62,000 nt of DNA from Branchiostoma floridae (GCF_000003815.2 NW_023365773.1:542878-604877); one strand, 5' to 3'; counted from the first letter of the stretch, positions 9,772 to 20,449 are shown. Notes: generated by a model from the letters alone, not told the origin. Translations and numbers: made by a program.

Positions 9772-12700
9772 CTGAAATATGGTGAATATTATGTTTCTAA
9801 CGCGTAATGTCTTAGATACACAGGACAATATCACCAGAGCCGTGTAGAATAGAAATATTGCTTTGTGTTAATGGAATCCATTCCGCATGAGATATCGATC
9901 AATTGAAACAACAAATAAATTACCTTAATTAGTACAACTGATACATAATTAGATGTTCCATTTACCAGAATCTAGAGATGTTGTCCCATCCTCCTGAGAA
10001 ATGTCCCTTCCCTCCACGTTGCTATGGTTACCATCTGACCCGGATGTCGACGCCTCTCTGTGAGTGACCTCTGGTGACCTTTCATTGAATTGGTCCTCCC
10101 CTATGAAGACAAGAAACGATTAAGTTCAAAATGTATTTCATACCGATTGAGTAGAAGTAGCTTGACATGTAGCATACAAACAGAAACAGTTAACTTAATT
10201 ATAAAAACACAATATTTGTCAAGAAGACAATGCCTTTATCAGATCTTAGCATAAAGTTAGAATCAATTTGCAGTTATCAAAGCAGTCATCAAACACTTAC
10301 CTTGTGTTGTCCTTGGACGTGGCCCAGTTTTACGTGCTGCACCACCAGAGTCTCCATCTGAGGCAACATATGTAAAAGTTTTACTAAACAAATAACAGTT
10401 AGCAACAACAGTTAACATTAGTACACCTGGTCTTTGTTAAGCATATTAAAAAATGGAAATCTGTATTTTCGAACCCTCTTCTGAAAAAAGGTAAAAGAAC
10501 ACAATGTATGTCATCTCACCGTCATCTGAGTCTCCATCTGAACTTGACCTATCATCTTTGTCATCATCACCTTTCCACTCTGACCCCCATGACCCATCGT
10601 CCACATCCTTCTGGAACAATGCACCGGTCTCCAACTCATCTGCAGATAAAGCAAGCTTGCATCAATTTATGGAGAAGAGCTCAGATATTTCTATGTCTTT
10701 ACCAGTCTCACCAAGTTTGAAGACAGGTCCTTGGCACAAAAAGAAGAAATGAAACCAACAAAATGTACTATCATCACCTGCTATCTGGTGCAGCCCAGCT
10801 GTTCTCAGTCCCACCAACACAGCGTCCACTGATGCTCCCCACAGTTCCCTCTGTACCCACTCCCACAGACACCAGTGTGGATGGTAGCTGGGGTGATAGG
10901 TGCTGCTGATCCTCTCCACGTCTGCACTGGTGAATCCCAGCTGTAAGGCCAGCCATGTCCAGTAGGGACCCAGTCTGTCGGCTAGCAGCAGCAGCTGGTA
11001 GTAGCAGTCTGGGCAGGAAAAAGAAAAAAAGAAGGGGATTTGACACACTCAAAATTTCATCAGTAACCAAAGGCAACATCCATTTTTGTTTGGTGCCTGA
11101 TAATATTTATTGTTACTTAACGAATGCAATATTGTTGGACTAGAATGACGACTTCCCCTGCCACCACGCATGGGTTCAGCTATGTGTCAATGACATCAAA
11201 GTACATAACACAGCCTTGATAAAATCTACAAGGAAATTTAAGAACGAATCACGATCAGTCATGGAGGAGGCCGATGAATAGATGATGATGATGACAGTTC
11301 ACTGTACTTACGATAACAGAAAGGCTCCTCCTGCTGTTGTACCTGATGCATCAGATCTGTCTCTTCTTGTTGGTCCCCAGCACTGGCACCTGTTTCTGTC
11401 TCCGCCTGGACGCTGTGCGTGGTTGGTGGTTGGTCCTTATGTGGGTGTGGTTCTGTGTCCGTGTGGTGTTCTGTGCCCATGTGGTGTTCTGTGCCCATGT
11501 AGTGTTCTGTGTCCATGTAGTGTTCTGTGTCCATGTGGTGTTCTGTGCCCATGCGATGTACTGTGCCCATATAGTGTTCCGTGTCCATGAGATGTTCTGT
11601 GTCCATGTCGTGGTGTTCTGTACCCATGTGGTGTTCTGTGCCCATGTGGTGTTCTGTACCCATGTGGTGTTCTGTGCCCATGTGGTGTTCTGTGCCCATG
11701 TGGTGTTCTGTGCCCATGTGGTGTTCTGCATCCATGTGGTGTTCTGCGTCCAAGTTCTGTCCCGTGTCTGTGTTCCCTTGTATGGCATGTTGAGGCTCTG
11801 TGATCAGAGATGGTTGTTCTACATCCCTTTTGTAATCTTCTTCTGTCTTCAATACAGGAAATGACGCTGGTTGCATTGATGGATGCTCCCCTGTGCCTTC
11901 AGAGTAAATCGGTTGTTCTGTTTTGACGTGATGATGATGAGTCGTCAGACTGAGTTGTTCTGTTTTCACTCTGACTCTGTGACGCGGTTCTGTTTTTATG
12001 TGGGAGTCCATTTCTGTTGTGCTGTGCTGATCTTTGTGAGCTAACAGATGACCTTCTCTTTTCACGTGGAAGTGTGGTTCTGCCTTCACATGGCGAAGCC
12101 TTTGAAAGTCGAACGGTGGTGGTCTATTTATAAGTTCAGTTTTTAGAACTGGAGGCTGTTCTGATTTTAATGCTGACACGATAGGCGTTTCTGTCGAGTA
12201 GCTGCAGGATGGATTGTCTTGTGGTGGTTCCACCTTTACTGGGGACAGAGGCTCCTTTTTTATGAAGACTGGAACCTCGGGCGCTGCACTTCTCACATGG
12301 CTTCCTTCTGTAGGACCTCTTGGCTCCTCTGTGAGAAAAAGGGGGGGGGGGATGCGGTTAGAACCTGCATACATAGCAGGGATTGATGTCTATTGAAGCA
12401 TTAGTTTTTGTTGGATTAAAATATTTTGTAATACAGGAATGAACCTCCTACCTTCATCTGATACACTGACGTCCTGACATTCCCCATCCACTCCCAGCAG
12501 TGTGACGTGTACGTACAGATCCTCCCCTTCTGCTGCCCTCATGTCGTCTGTGATCAGTTCCCGGGTCAGGGTTTCTGACAAACGTCCGTCTCTGTAGGCA
12601 GCTAAAAACGTCCGGTAGCAGGACACATCGTCGAAGTCAAGGAAGCAGAGCAGACAGCCACGCGTTATTCTTTTAACAATAGCTTGAAACTGCTTAAAAC

Positions 12701-15700
12701 ATTGAAGAATTCTTCTGTATGTGGGCAAATGTTTCAATACAGTCGTCGTTAATGCTGTTTCATGAACTTCATCAACATGCTCATTAGCTGCATGTTTGAG
12801 TCGCAGTTTTACTTTTTCTGCAAGTCTTTGTTGTTCGCCCGTCTCGCTGCCTGATTCGTCTGTCCCAAGCCGTAGTTCTACGTGTTCCTCAAAGAGCCCA
12901 ATTGCTTCTTCAAACTTGTCCGGGTCTGTTACAACCTCTGGATGGAACACGTCTTTGCTCTTCTCCAACAAGGAAAAACGTTTAGCGCTTTCCCTAGCTG
13001 ATGTTGTGTTGTAGGGAGGACTTTCGATGTTTCTTGAAGAAGATTCTGTGACGACATCATATAGAATAATTATTATAAGTTAACAATCTTGTCTACTCGC
13101 CTAAAACGAAGTGCTCCGATAGTTTAATGAAAGCACGTTTAGGTGGGTTAGAAATCAGCAGTTTGCTATTTTCTCCATCTCCTTCACAACTGACTCATCA
13201 GAGTCTGCTGATAATTAAAGATGGTATCTCACTGCACTTGCGTCATTCGTTCACTGCAGCACTGTTGTGATACTTTCTCCGATTTTTTTAATGATTTAGA
13301 TATTGCGTAATAGGTAAAAATATGATATAGAAGACAGCAAAATACACAAAACGTAACAAAATTCGTTCTATATCTCTAAAATTCGTTGAGTATTTTTCAA
13401 ACCCCGCAGTGACGCAAGCTTGACTCAAGTGTACTGAGATACCACCTTAAATCTTGCGATAGGAAGCAAGTTATATCAACATGCGTATTCAAGACTACTT
13501 CTAGTTGTCATCATCATGGCCGTCATCTACATCCACAACAAGGAGGGTTATTTTTCTCCGCCACCTTACAAGGTACAAATGTACTGAATACTTTTTAGCC
13601 TCCATAGCAGGCTCTCTGGACCTTTTCATATCTTTGGTCTCATATTACACTTTTGCTGGCTGTTACATTTTGTATTGGTCTTGATTTCGCAGCCTATCTT
13701 ACAAGTCACGTAGAATAAATGCAACTTAATACATGAACATTCGATCACATTCACATTCAAACCATACGTAAAATCGCCTCTGTGGCTTGGTTCACACTTG
13801 GTTTTTGAGATACTGCAAAATGAAATAGTCCATTCCGGCAGTGTAAGTGTATCAGTGAGATTTGACAGTGATGCCTGGGAGGCTGCCCTCAGCCTGACCC
13901 CGGGCGTCTGGAATGTGCCGGCGGGTGACATACGGATCAGTCCATTCTAAGGAAAATGCAGGAAAATGGGTGGGGACAGGTTGTTTTAGAGGGGAATCAT
14001 TGGAACTGCGCAAGACAGGAATGACGTTTGAGAACAAAATGGAGGCACGGTGTGTTTGAGATGAAGTCCTGTGGTTTTGTGAGTAGTTTTTATAAGTGTT
14101 AAGTCAATTCAGGTCAATGTATGACCACTGGGAGCTACTACCTGTCCTCTAAATTCAGTCGGTTGATTAAATAAAGCCAAAATATCAGGGAAAGACTTTG
14201 GTTGTGTGGTTTACTTTGAAACTTTTAGGCCCCCCTCCCCAAACAGGTACTTGTAAACATGCAATGATGCATCTGTGTTATTCCAGCAAGAATAGGTATA
14301 TTTCCCCGACTGTGGAGGAAATGACTGACGTGTTACGTGCCCCTGAGGCCGTCTGGGCTCACGCACGCCGGGTCCCCGGACAGATGTAGCCTCTCCTATA
14401 AGTCCATGTAAGGAAATGCAGGAGGAGCCTTGGAAGTCTATCAACTGACTGCTTCCCCCTGCAGGAATAGCTTGCCAGGACCGGTGGATTTTGTAGGCTT
14501 TAACTCGACTCAGAGTCGAGTCCGAAAATAAGTGTGCAAACCCAGCCTATGACAGCACGTTTGATGATATTTTACCTTCCGCTGGGGATTCTTCGTATTC
14601 GGATCCAGTCCTCGGACGTTTCATGGACGTCTCTACAGGACTTTTTCCTTGATTATCTTCCTTCCTTTTGAATTCGCTTGTTGATGGCTGTGGCTCTGCA
14701 TGGATAAGCAAAGTACGTAGATTGTAGACTGTCATGTGGACATTATAATGAAAATAAGACAAAAAACACAATTACTATCATTGGAATCTGTACGATTTCA
14801 TAGCCTGTGAAACCCAAAATACTCTCCTAGCAGATGCTTGACTGTATAGTGATAAGGGAAGGAAATGGGTAAAAGAATATATTCTTTTTTTAAATAAAAC
14901 AACCGAGTAAAGGTTGCATAAATTGCAAGACTTGGTGTATTGCTTTCTGGAATATCAAAGTTTGGATCAAAAACACACCTTCTAAGCTCTCTGCAGTCAG
15001 TCGCTCTTCAATGTCGATGAGTGCCTGCTTCAGAACCTGTACTTTGGCTTCTCTTCCCTCTTTGTTTCTCCACCTGCGCAGCACCTCTCTGCACCTGCGG
15101 TCCTGATCAAGCTTGGAGGTACTGATTCCATCTATCTGGTTATCATCGAATCCCAGCTTCAGTGCCAGGCTGTCCCATTTTTTGCTGACTCTTGCGATGA
15201 CTTTGTCAAAATATTTCTGCACATCCGCTGGAACAACGGTCAATGACATGTCATCACAACATTTCTAGAATTCTGTGCTGCACTTAAGGAATTTGTGTTT
15301 TTCATAACATTATTCTGTTGAGGGCAAGTGCTTTCACCATTTTTGTATGCAGATAGACAATGTATACACTATCAATGGTGTTTTTTTCTATTTTGCAAGG
15401 GGTATATGTAGTAGCCTCCTTCGCAGAATTCCGAAGGGAAACGTTTATTTTTTGGGGACCGTTCGTGATTTCAACATAGGATAAGGTTCTCTGTGCCTTT
15501 ACCACACTAACACTTGTAATGAAAACCACCAATGGCAATGCTGGTGCTGTCTGAATGATCTGCGGTTTGGCTCTCCTTTTGTAAAATCTAAAGTCAAATC
15601 CAAACACCTCATCATACTGGCACACTGAAGACTTAGGGAACAGCGGCGCAGAAAGTAACGTATTTTAATAGAATTGTTTATTTGCAAAATCATGCCCGAG

Positions 15701-16138
15701 GGCTAATTGCATACACAGTCTCAAGAACTAAGAGAGGTAAGTACATAAAACTAGTGTCTAATCAACTACATGATACTATGGATACTATTGTCGGGTTTGA
15801 CTTCTTCTTTGAAGGCAGTGGTATTATATCCCAGAGAGGGAACATCAGATACTCTCAATCTCCGAAAAGCTTCAAATTTCATATAGCACTTTGACCATTT
15901 ATAATATCAATGTTATCCACTGGCCTCGCTACAACAGTCAATGTACAAATTAGATATTATCTTGTACTCCATCAACACATGAATATAAATGCATATAAAA
16001 GTACCCTTGACCTACAACAATCTTATTTGAACATTCTGATAAACGAGATACAAGGAAACGATGATAAGATTGAACTTTATCTAATTTCTAGTGACTAGAA
16101 TAAATCTCACCAGCAGTGCATTGTTGTTCCTCAGCCAT
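6725..16138 (-). CDS. Gene B: DD1 - TRADD-N-like - SUMO-motif linker - DD3 - NACHT-less NLR/LRR protein
   Basis: Complete 10-exon model: 16111-16138, 14979-15227, 14576-14695, 12452-13045, 11312-12328, 10778-11008, 10520-10639, 10301-10357, 9966-10100 and 6725-9771. The coding length is 5598 nt (1865 residues). All internal exons are multiples of 3 with phase-1 junctions, which supports the model. Residue layout: leader 1-9, death domain 10-92, basic linker 93-132, TRADD-N-like exon 133-330, SUMO-motif and His/Met linker 331-669, second death-fold domain 670-746, acidic linkers 747-850, NLR-type helical/winged-helix region from about 851, then LRRs to a conserved C-terminus. The NACHT Walker motifs are absent. 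Likely a cytoplasmic or nuclear immune/cell-death sensor or adaptor. Function is inferred from the domains only, and an extra exon in the 1.5-kb third intron cannot be excluded. Confidence 0.75.
9966..10639 (-). CDS. Gene B three short linker exons
   Basis: Exons 10520-10639 (acidic: D-V-D-D-G-S, D-D-D-K-D-D and D-G-D-S-D-D), 10301-10357 (G-G-A-A-R-K-T-G-P-R-P-R) and 9966-10100 (E-D-Q-F-N-E-R-S-P, T-S-G-S-D-G-N-H-S-N, ending T-T-S-L-D-S-G). All have good splice sites and phase-1 joins. The last is conserved in gene C (25607-25732) and is the exon broken by an insertion in gene D. They look like a flexible spacer between the signalling domains and the LRR sensor. Confidence 0.68.
10778..11008 (-). 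CDS. Gene B death-fold domain 3 (DD3) exon
   Basis: 77 codons reading L-L-A-D-R-L-G-P-Y-W-T-W-L-A-L-Q-L-G-F, then T-S-A-D-V-E-R-I, a loop, W-V-Q-R-E and V-L-V-G-L-R-T-A-G-L-H-Q-I-A-G. The W-x-x-L-A-x-x-L-G-F, I/V-x-x-I and A/G-L-R-x-A-G pattern fits the Death fold. The gene C exon at 27108-27338 has the same 231-nt length and aligns throughout. The middle (Y-H-P-S-Y-H-P-H-W) is unusual, so the domain is divergent. Confidence 0.7.
11312..12328 (-). CDS. Gene B linker exon: repeated SUMO-acceptor motifs and His/Met hexapeptide array
   Basis: 339 codons predicted to be disordered. The first half holds about ten psi-K-x-E motifs: IKKEPLSP, VKVE, LKSE, LKTE, VKAE, VKRE, IKTE, VKTE, VKTE and LKTE. 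IKKEPLSP fits the phosphorylation-dependent SUMO motif psi-K-x-E-x-x-S-P. The second half has about 17 copies of a six-residue unit (G-T-E-H-H-M and D-T-E-H-Y-M variants) encoded by an 18-bp minisatellite, followed by a glutamine/glutamate tail. Gene D has a homologous but decayed exon (49349-49669). SUMO conjugation and metal binding are inferences from motif density. Confidence 0.72.
11444..11755 (-). repeat. 18-bp coding minisatellite
   Basis: On the plus strand the unit is close to GTGGTGTTCTGTGCCCAT, repeated about 17 times with substitutions and one extra 3-bp insertion. It keeps the reading frame of the gene B exon and encodes the histidine/methionine-rich hexapeptides. Copy number is probably variable between alleles. 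The antisense frames are also open, which explains the plus-strand frames in this region. Confidence 0.85.
12452..13045 (-). CDS. Gene B TRADD-N-like exon
   Basis: 198 codons. The N-terminal part is helical and charged. The core reads I-L-Q-C-F-K-Q-F-x-A-I-V-K-R-I-T-R-G-C-L-L, L-D-F-D-D-V-S-C-Y-R-T-F-L-A-A-Y-R-D-G-R-L-S-E-T-L, T-R-E-L-I-T-D-D-M, then D-L-Y-V-H-V-T-L-L-G. The order hydrophobic strand, C-x-x-F-L-x-A-Y-R-(E/D)-G-x-L-x-x-x-L, helix, strand (L-x-V-x-V) resembles the TRADD N-terminal alpha/beta domain that binds TRAF proteins in vertebrates. The same exon occurs in genes A, C and D. The assignment rests on pattern similarity seen by eye; a profile search was not possible. Confidence 0.62.
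13046..14575 (-). other. Gene B third intron, about 1.5 kb
   Basis: No exon with good splice sites and family similarity was found here. Genes A and D have DD2 and further linkers in this part of the gene, so their exons seem to have been lost or never gained in B. A C-rich tract matching the repeated GCCCCCCTCCCC motif lies near 14230. Confidence 0.45.
14576..14695 (-). CDS. Gene B NLS-like linker exon
   Basis: 40 codons: E-P-Q-P-S-T-S-E-F-K-R-K, a spacer, then M-K-R-P-R-T-G-S-E-Y-E-E-S-P-A-E-G. The two basic clusters resemble a bipartite nuclear signal. Aligns with gene C 29964-30089 (Q-P-S-T-G-K-G-K-R-K ... K-R-R-R-T-E-S). Phase-1 ends. Confidence 0.65.
14979..15227 (-). CDS. Gene B death domain 1 (DD1) exon
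   Basis: 83 codons with VQKYFDKVIARVSKKWDSLA, LGFDDNQIDGI, R-C-R-E-V-L-R-R-W-R-N-K-E-G-R-E-A and VLKQALIDIEERLTAESLEG. Clear Death-domain pattern and same length as DD1 of A, C and D. The upstream leader exon is 16111-16138 (ATG at 16138-16136, M-A-E-E-Q-Q-C-T-A-G). Confidence 0.85.
15655..15725 (-). mobile_element. LINE 3'-end fragment
   Basis: On the minus strand it reads GCAATTAGCCCTCGGGCATG, a short gap, then TTGCAAATAAAC. The same sequence lies at 44814-44901 (plus strand) and 58470-58545 (minus strand). It has the form of a 5'-truncated non-LTR retrotransposon end with AATAAA. This copy is in the first intron of gene B. Confidence 0.5.
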
Positions 16139-17080
16139 GATCAATTAGTGAGAGGTCACAACAAGGTTTTATTGGCTGAAAATCTGAAAAAGGAAACAAA
16201 TTACCATCATGACGCATATGTGAGAAATAATAATTATGCGTGGTTGAGTAGGCATCGACAAAAGGTATCTTGATATCGATTGCTTCGCGCTCTTGATAAA
16301 CACCGGCCTTAGTGAAACTGGTTGGTCAAACTCTCACAATGAAAGCAAAACATGCACTCACAATTCAAATCATTTTCAGAACTCATTACAAAAGACCTTT
16401 GGTAGCATACATCAAGTGCATTATCAGGACACTACACAATGGATTATATGTTTGTATGCATTGTAACAGTCAAATTTAAGTAGTAGATCTTTTAGTTTTC
16501 TATTTAGTTGTCTAGCTTAGAAAACAACACTCCCAAGAAACTAGGACACACAATACTGCAGCCTGGTACTAGCAGCAGCCTCGGTACTGCAACAGCACCC
16601 CTAATTGATGCATGCAAAACAACGGTGGCAAAGCGTAGGGTCTCTGCCGTTTTTATTTTCCATCCGGCGTGTTGATGCATGTCAAAAGGTCAGCCAGCCT
16701 GAATAGGTGACTCCATGGACACGGCAGCCACTTGTTTACGTTTCTTTACAAAGAGATCAAGTTGCCTGTGCTTTGTCATAGACACCTCATATGGGTTTAA
16801 CGCTATGGGGAATTTGTTACTGTGATGAATACAATACAAAGAAATGTACGAGTTAGTGGCTTCAAAAACATTCAGGAATGAACAGGTTGCCAATCAAAAT
16901 AGTTAATTCGATTGTTGATTAAATACTTGCAGTTAGACTTAGGGTGTGGAAATTAAGTTAACGTTGTAGTCAGAACGCCGAACTTTTGTAGTGGTGTTGT
17001 TCGTCCGTCGAGTCTACGAGGACCGCTTTTGTCATCGTTGTCATCCATCCTTCAGGTATACGTAGTCACATGAGTGGTAA

Positions 17081-17116
17081 TGCGTCATTGTAAGCACCTG
17101 GGGCAGGGGAATCCCC
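17081..17116. promoter_or_regulatory. CRE-like + kappaB module, gene B
   Basis: TGCGTCAT (17081-17088, CRE-like) and the perfect palindrome GGGGAATCCCC (17106-17116), with a 17-base spacer, about 0.97 kb upstream of the gene B start codon. The spacing and surroundings (CAGGTAACC after the kappaB site) resemble the gene A module. Confidence 0.62.
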
Positions 17117-17179
17117 GTCTCCCAGGTAACCAAAACAAAGGCGCTCCCGCCAAGGCACAGTCATGTAACGTTAGATACG

Positions 17180-17870
17180 AAAAGACGGACGGACTCTCCC
17201 TTATTTCATAAATGGCTAACGACAGAAGTTTTGAGGTAACTGTTGTACGTTAGTTTTATCAATGATCTTTACACACTCTAACTCTGATCAACACCGTCAA
17301 ACAACTGGCTTGGTCTGATAACGGTACAGGAAATTGAACAGGTGGGGAGGGGGGCCCCGAAAATCTATTGTCTTGAACACATCTATCGATTTTAGAAGGT
17401 AAAATATATCTTGTATGGCTGTACTTATCTCTAATAATAATGTTCAGGTGTAAACTCTGACATGCGGACAGTGGTGTCAGCTAAACGAGTTCATCAATAA
17501 GTTCATCACATCGAACCCAGCTTCAAAAGTTAACGGGGTTAGTCATAACTACAAAGTACGAGACGAAGGCACGACTTCTTCGAACCATCCAGTGGCGTCC
17601 CAAAACTTATCTAAGACAGTGAACAAGCGTCAACTTACGGTGTTTGTTCGTTGTTGGCAAGACAAAGATACAGCAACAGTTACAGAACCTACAGGTTCTC
17701 CGCCATTTTGGTTCTTGGTGGAAAGTCCCAGCTTTGTTGACCTTACCGAGGTGAACAACAATAAACATGACCCCTCTCGGAAACAAAACACCTTTACAAT
17801 TCTGGCAGTCAGTCAGCAGCCCGCCTCTTTCATGGGTATTGTCTTACCATCGTATCAACGTGGTTTAGCG
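17180..17870. promoter_or_regulatory. Upstream repeat block 1, gene B, with GGGACTTTCC
   Basis: Repeats the order seen at 4140-4820: GAAAAGACGGAC, CTCTGATCAACAC, GGTGGGGAGGGGGGC, CCGCCATTTTGG, then GGAAAGTCCC at 17720-17729 (minus strand GGGACTTTCC), and a closing CAGCAGCCCGCCTCTTTCA. Conserved order with diverged filler suggests an old tandem duplication. Confidence 0.45.
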
Positions 17871-18317
17871 GTAGTGAAGTACTGAAGTAGTTAATACATC
17901 GTTCCTGTCTTTACCTACTTCCCCTAATAGTAAAGCTAAAGTAAAGGGGTGACGTCTGTCATCCTCTTTGCGTGGCCCTAATTACATTGTCTCAAGAATG
18001 ACATTGTCTCACCATCGCCCCAGACGTTCTATTTTACCCACCTGACAAAGCTGACGCACTGAGCTGATTATTATTGCACCAACTATGTTAAATATTTTCA
18101 TGATTCAACATTTTGCTTCCGATGACAAACACAATGGAAAGTCAGCTTTCACGTGAATCACCTCACTACAGTTAGTCTCCTTAGCACTTAGCGAATGAGC
18201 AGGGCAAAGAAAAAAGCTTTTTTTGCTTTTTTTCTGGACACAAACGTCTCAAGGGCAGAGCAAACTTTACGGTTCACTGAAATGTGTCTACAAACGACCA
18301 TGTATACAATATAGCCA

Positions 18318-18700
18318 CGTATAAAAGAAAAGACGGACACTCTCACACTGCATTACTAGATTAGACTATTTGAGGTGTTCAGTGATATAGGTTACAATAC
18401 ATGACACAAACTCCCAATCTGATCAACACAACCTACCTGCTCTGATATTTAACGGTATAAAGACTAGAACAAGTGCCACGGGGAGGGCGCACTAAAATGT
18501 AGCTCAATCAGATTCATCTTGAGCATATGTATCGATAGTTCAAGGAAAGGAACTCTTATGGCTATAATTGTAATTATCATTTATTTTATACATTCAGACA
18601 AGAACTCTATACTATAGAGGTAAATACTGCAATCAAAGCAGCACCAGTGAGTTCATAGGAATGACGTCACAAAAATTACCCAGCATGGGGGAATTCTCTT
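18318..18700. promoter_or_regulatory. Upstream repeat block 2, gene B, with TGACGTCA
   Basis: A shorter, more diverged copy of the block (AAAAGAAAAGACGGACACTC, CTGATCAACACAA, GGGGAGGGCGC). It is followed by a perfect CRE palindrome TGACGTCA at 18662-18669 and a degenerate kappaB-like GGGGAATTCTC at 18687-18697. Confidence 0.42.
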
Positions 18701-18919
18701 GGTGCAGATGTTCTATCAGACGCCCACGTACAGTTTCCTTAACAACCAAGCCTACTTAGCGACCACGCAAAGAAGAAAATCATTCATTTCGGCTGTATAA
18801 AGACCTGTCAACAAGGGCACTATATAGCTACTCAGAAAAGTCTGCCATGAAAGTTTACATCAATGTTCCATGCAACGCATAAAGGGTACCAACAGTTCCT
18901 CTTATTCTGGCTTCAGATA

Positions 18920-19640
18920 CGTAGAAGCAGAAAGACAAACTCTCTCATATTACATTAGTTAAGCTTACAACAGAGGTTTTGAGGTGACTGCTGTACGTTT
19001 CATCAATAATCAGAGCGCAAAAATCTGTACTGTGGTCAACAATAACAGCCGATCTGGTCTGATAACGGTACAGAACAGTGAACAGGTGGGGAGGGGGGCA
19101 CTACTAAAAATCTACATAAATAAAATTTATCTTGAACATATCTATCTACATTACAAGAAAAAACTGCAATATCTATAACAATTTCATTTTTCGAGGTATA
19201 GACGCTGTTGTTGTGGACAGGGGTGTCATCAAAGCGAACACAAGGTGATCAGTCCGAACGCAGTACGCAAAGTTAAACGGGACAACTAGAGGGCACTAGT
19301 CGAGACACTATGACTGCGACTTGTTTAAATGTTTATCCAGATACGCATCAAAACTTATCTAATCTAAGACAGTGAATAAAAGGTCAACTTACGTTGTTGG
19401 TCCGTTTGTTGGTCATAAATCCCTTTAAACGCTCGTTACAGTTGTAAGTGCTCCAAACTTTTTTTCCTAAGTCCTAAGACCACCGCCTGGTGGAAAGTCC
19501 CCACCGCTGACTCAGTTGACCTTGCCCAGGTAAACAACGATAAACATGACCCCTTCAGCAAACAAAGCGCCTTTACAATTCTGGCAATCTGCCAGCAGCC
19601 CACCTCTTTCAGGGGGTATCGCCGTGACATCGTATCACCC
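18920..19640. promoter_or_regulatory. Upstream repeat block 3, gene B, with GGGACTTTCC
   Basis: Third copy: TGAGGTGACTGCTGTACGTT, a GATCTGGTCTGATAACGGTA landmark shared with block 1, GGTGGGGAGGGGGGC, and GGAAAGTCCCC at 19492-19502. It ends with CAGCAGCCCACCTCTTTCA. A foldback MITE follows. Confidence 0.42.
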
Positions 19641-19670
19641 CAAGGCCCCATGTTTATATTGTGGTGTTTT

Positions 19671-19809
19671 CTACTCTCCAAGCAGAGGTTGAGTCGTGAA
19701 GATATAGTAGTAGTCGGGAAATTTACTGGTCCGCTCCCGCTCCTCTTACTAGTAAATTTACCGACTACTTCAGTATATCTTCGCGACTCAACCTCTGCTT
19801 GGAGAGTAG
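19671..19809. mobile_element. Foldback MITE, about 139 bp
   Basis: Terminal inverted repeats of about 60 bases beginning CTACTCTCCAAGCAGAGGTT and ending with the complement, with a short centre (CCGCTCCCGCTCCTC). TGTTTT flanks both ends (19665-19670 and 19810-19815) and may be the target duplication. No coding capacity, so it is non-autonomous. Confidence 0.75.
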
Positions 19810-20443
19810 TGTTTTCGACCTACTCGCAAAGCTGTAAGGGTGAAGGGATAAAGTCTGCAATATCTAATCGGATTGTTTGACCAGGAGGGAGGTAAAGAAG
19901 CAAGAAGGCGATGGAGAAAAACGCGACAGTGATTTTGTTTACTTCCCATCTACTGTAGATTATGCCTAGGTACTGAAAAGTGTATGCATCACGTAATAGT
20001 GCAATATGCCATTGGGTGCCAGGGAGAACGGTTTGATGGACTTAATCTTTAGTAGAGTCAGATAGTTCCTAGTAATTCCTTTTGACAACTTAACTGCACG
20101 TTTTACTGACACTTCGGTCGGAAATCACTGCTGGAGGATACTGGTCTGTAGGTCAATGAGCTCCGTTCCATCATGCTAGACAGGACCTTATGGCAGTCAG
20201 GGTGTCGCTTTCCGAGGATGGCAGTCATGGTGTCACCGCTCTAAGGAGGAACTGAACTAAACTGTACTGGTTCCCAATTTGCTGTGGTAAACTTGTCGTA
20301 CGTTTTGATAGTGCTCCAGCTTTATTAGCAGGGAGAATTGTGTTTTGCTATTATTGTTCTTCTGTGGAAGTGGTGGATAGATAAAAGTTAAATACTAGTC
20401 CAGCAATAGAATCACGCAAAAGACACACATATACCTTCAAATA

Positions 20444-20449
20444 TTTATT
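20444..20449 (-). terminator. Candidate poly(A) signal, gene C
   Basis: Minus strand AATAAATATTT about 1.14 kb past the gene C stop codon, at the place where the paralogous 3' flanks begin to match. The 3' UTR would be 20450-21590. Confidence 0.42.

Noticed and set aside
9772-10777. A hidden NACHT ATPase exon between DD3 and the LRR exon of gene B
   Set aside because: Only about 1 kb, already holding three short exons; no G-x-x-x-x-G-K-(S/T) motif was seen in minus-strand frames.
11282-11864. Long plus-strand open frames rich in C, V, H and M
   Set aside because: They are the antisense of the gene B hexapeptide minisatellite; an 18-bp repeat keeps several frames open. No splice or start context supports them.
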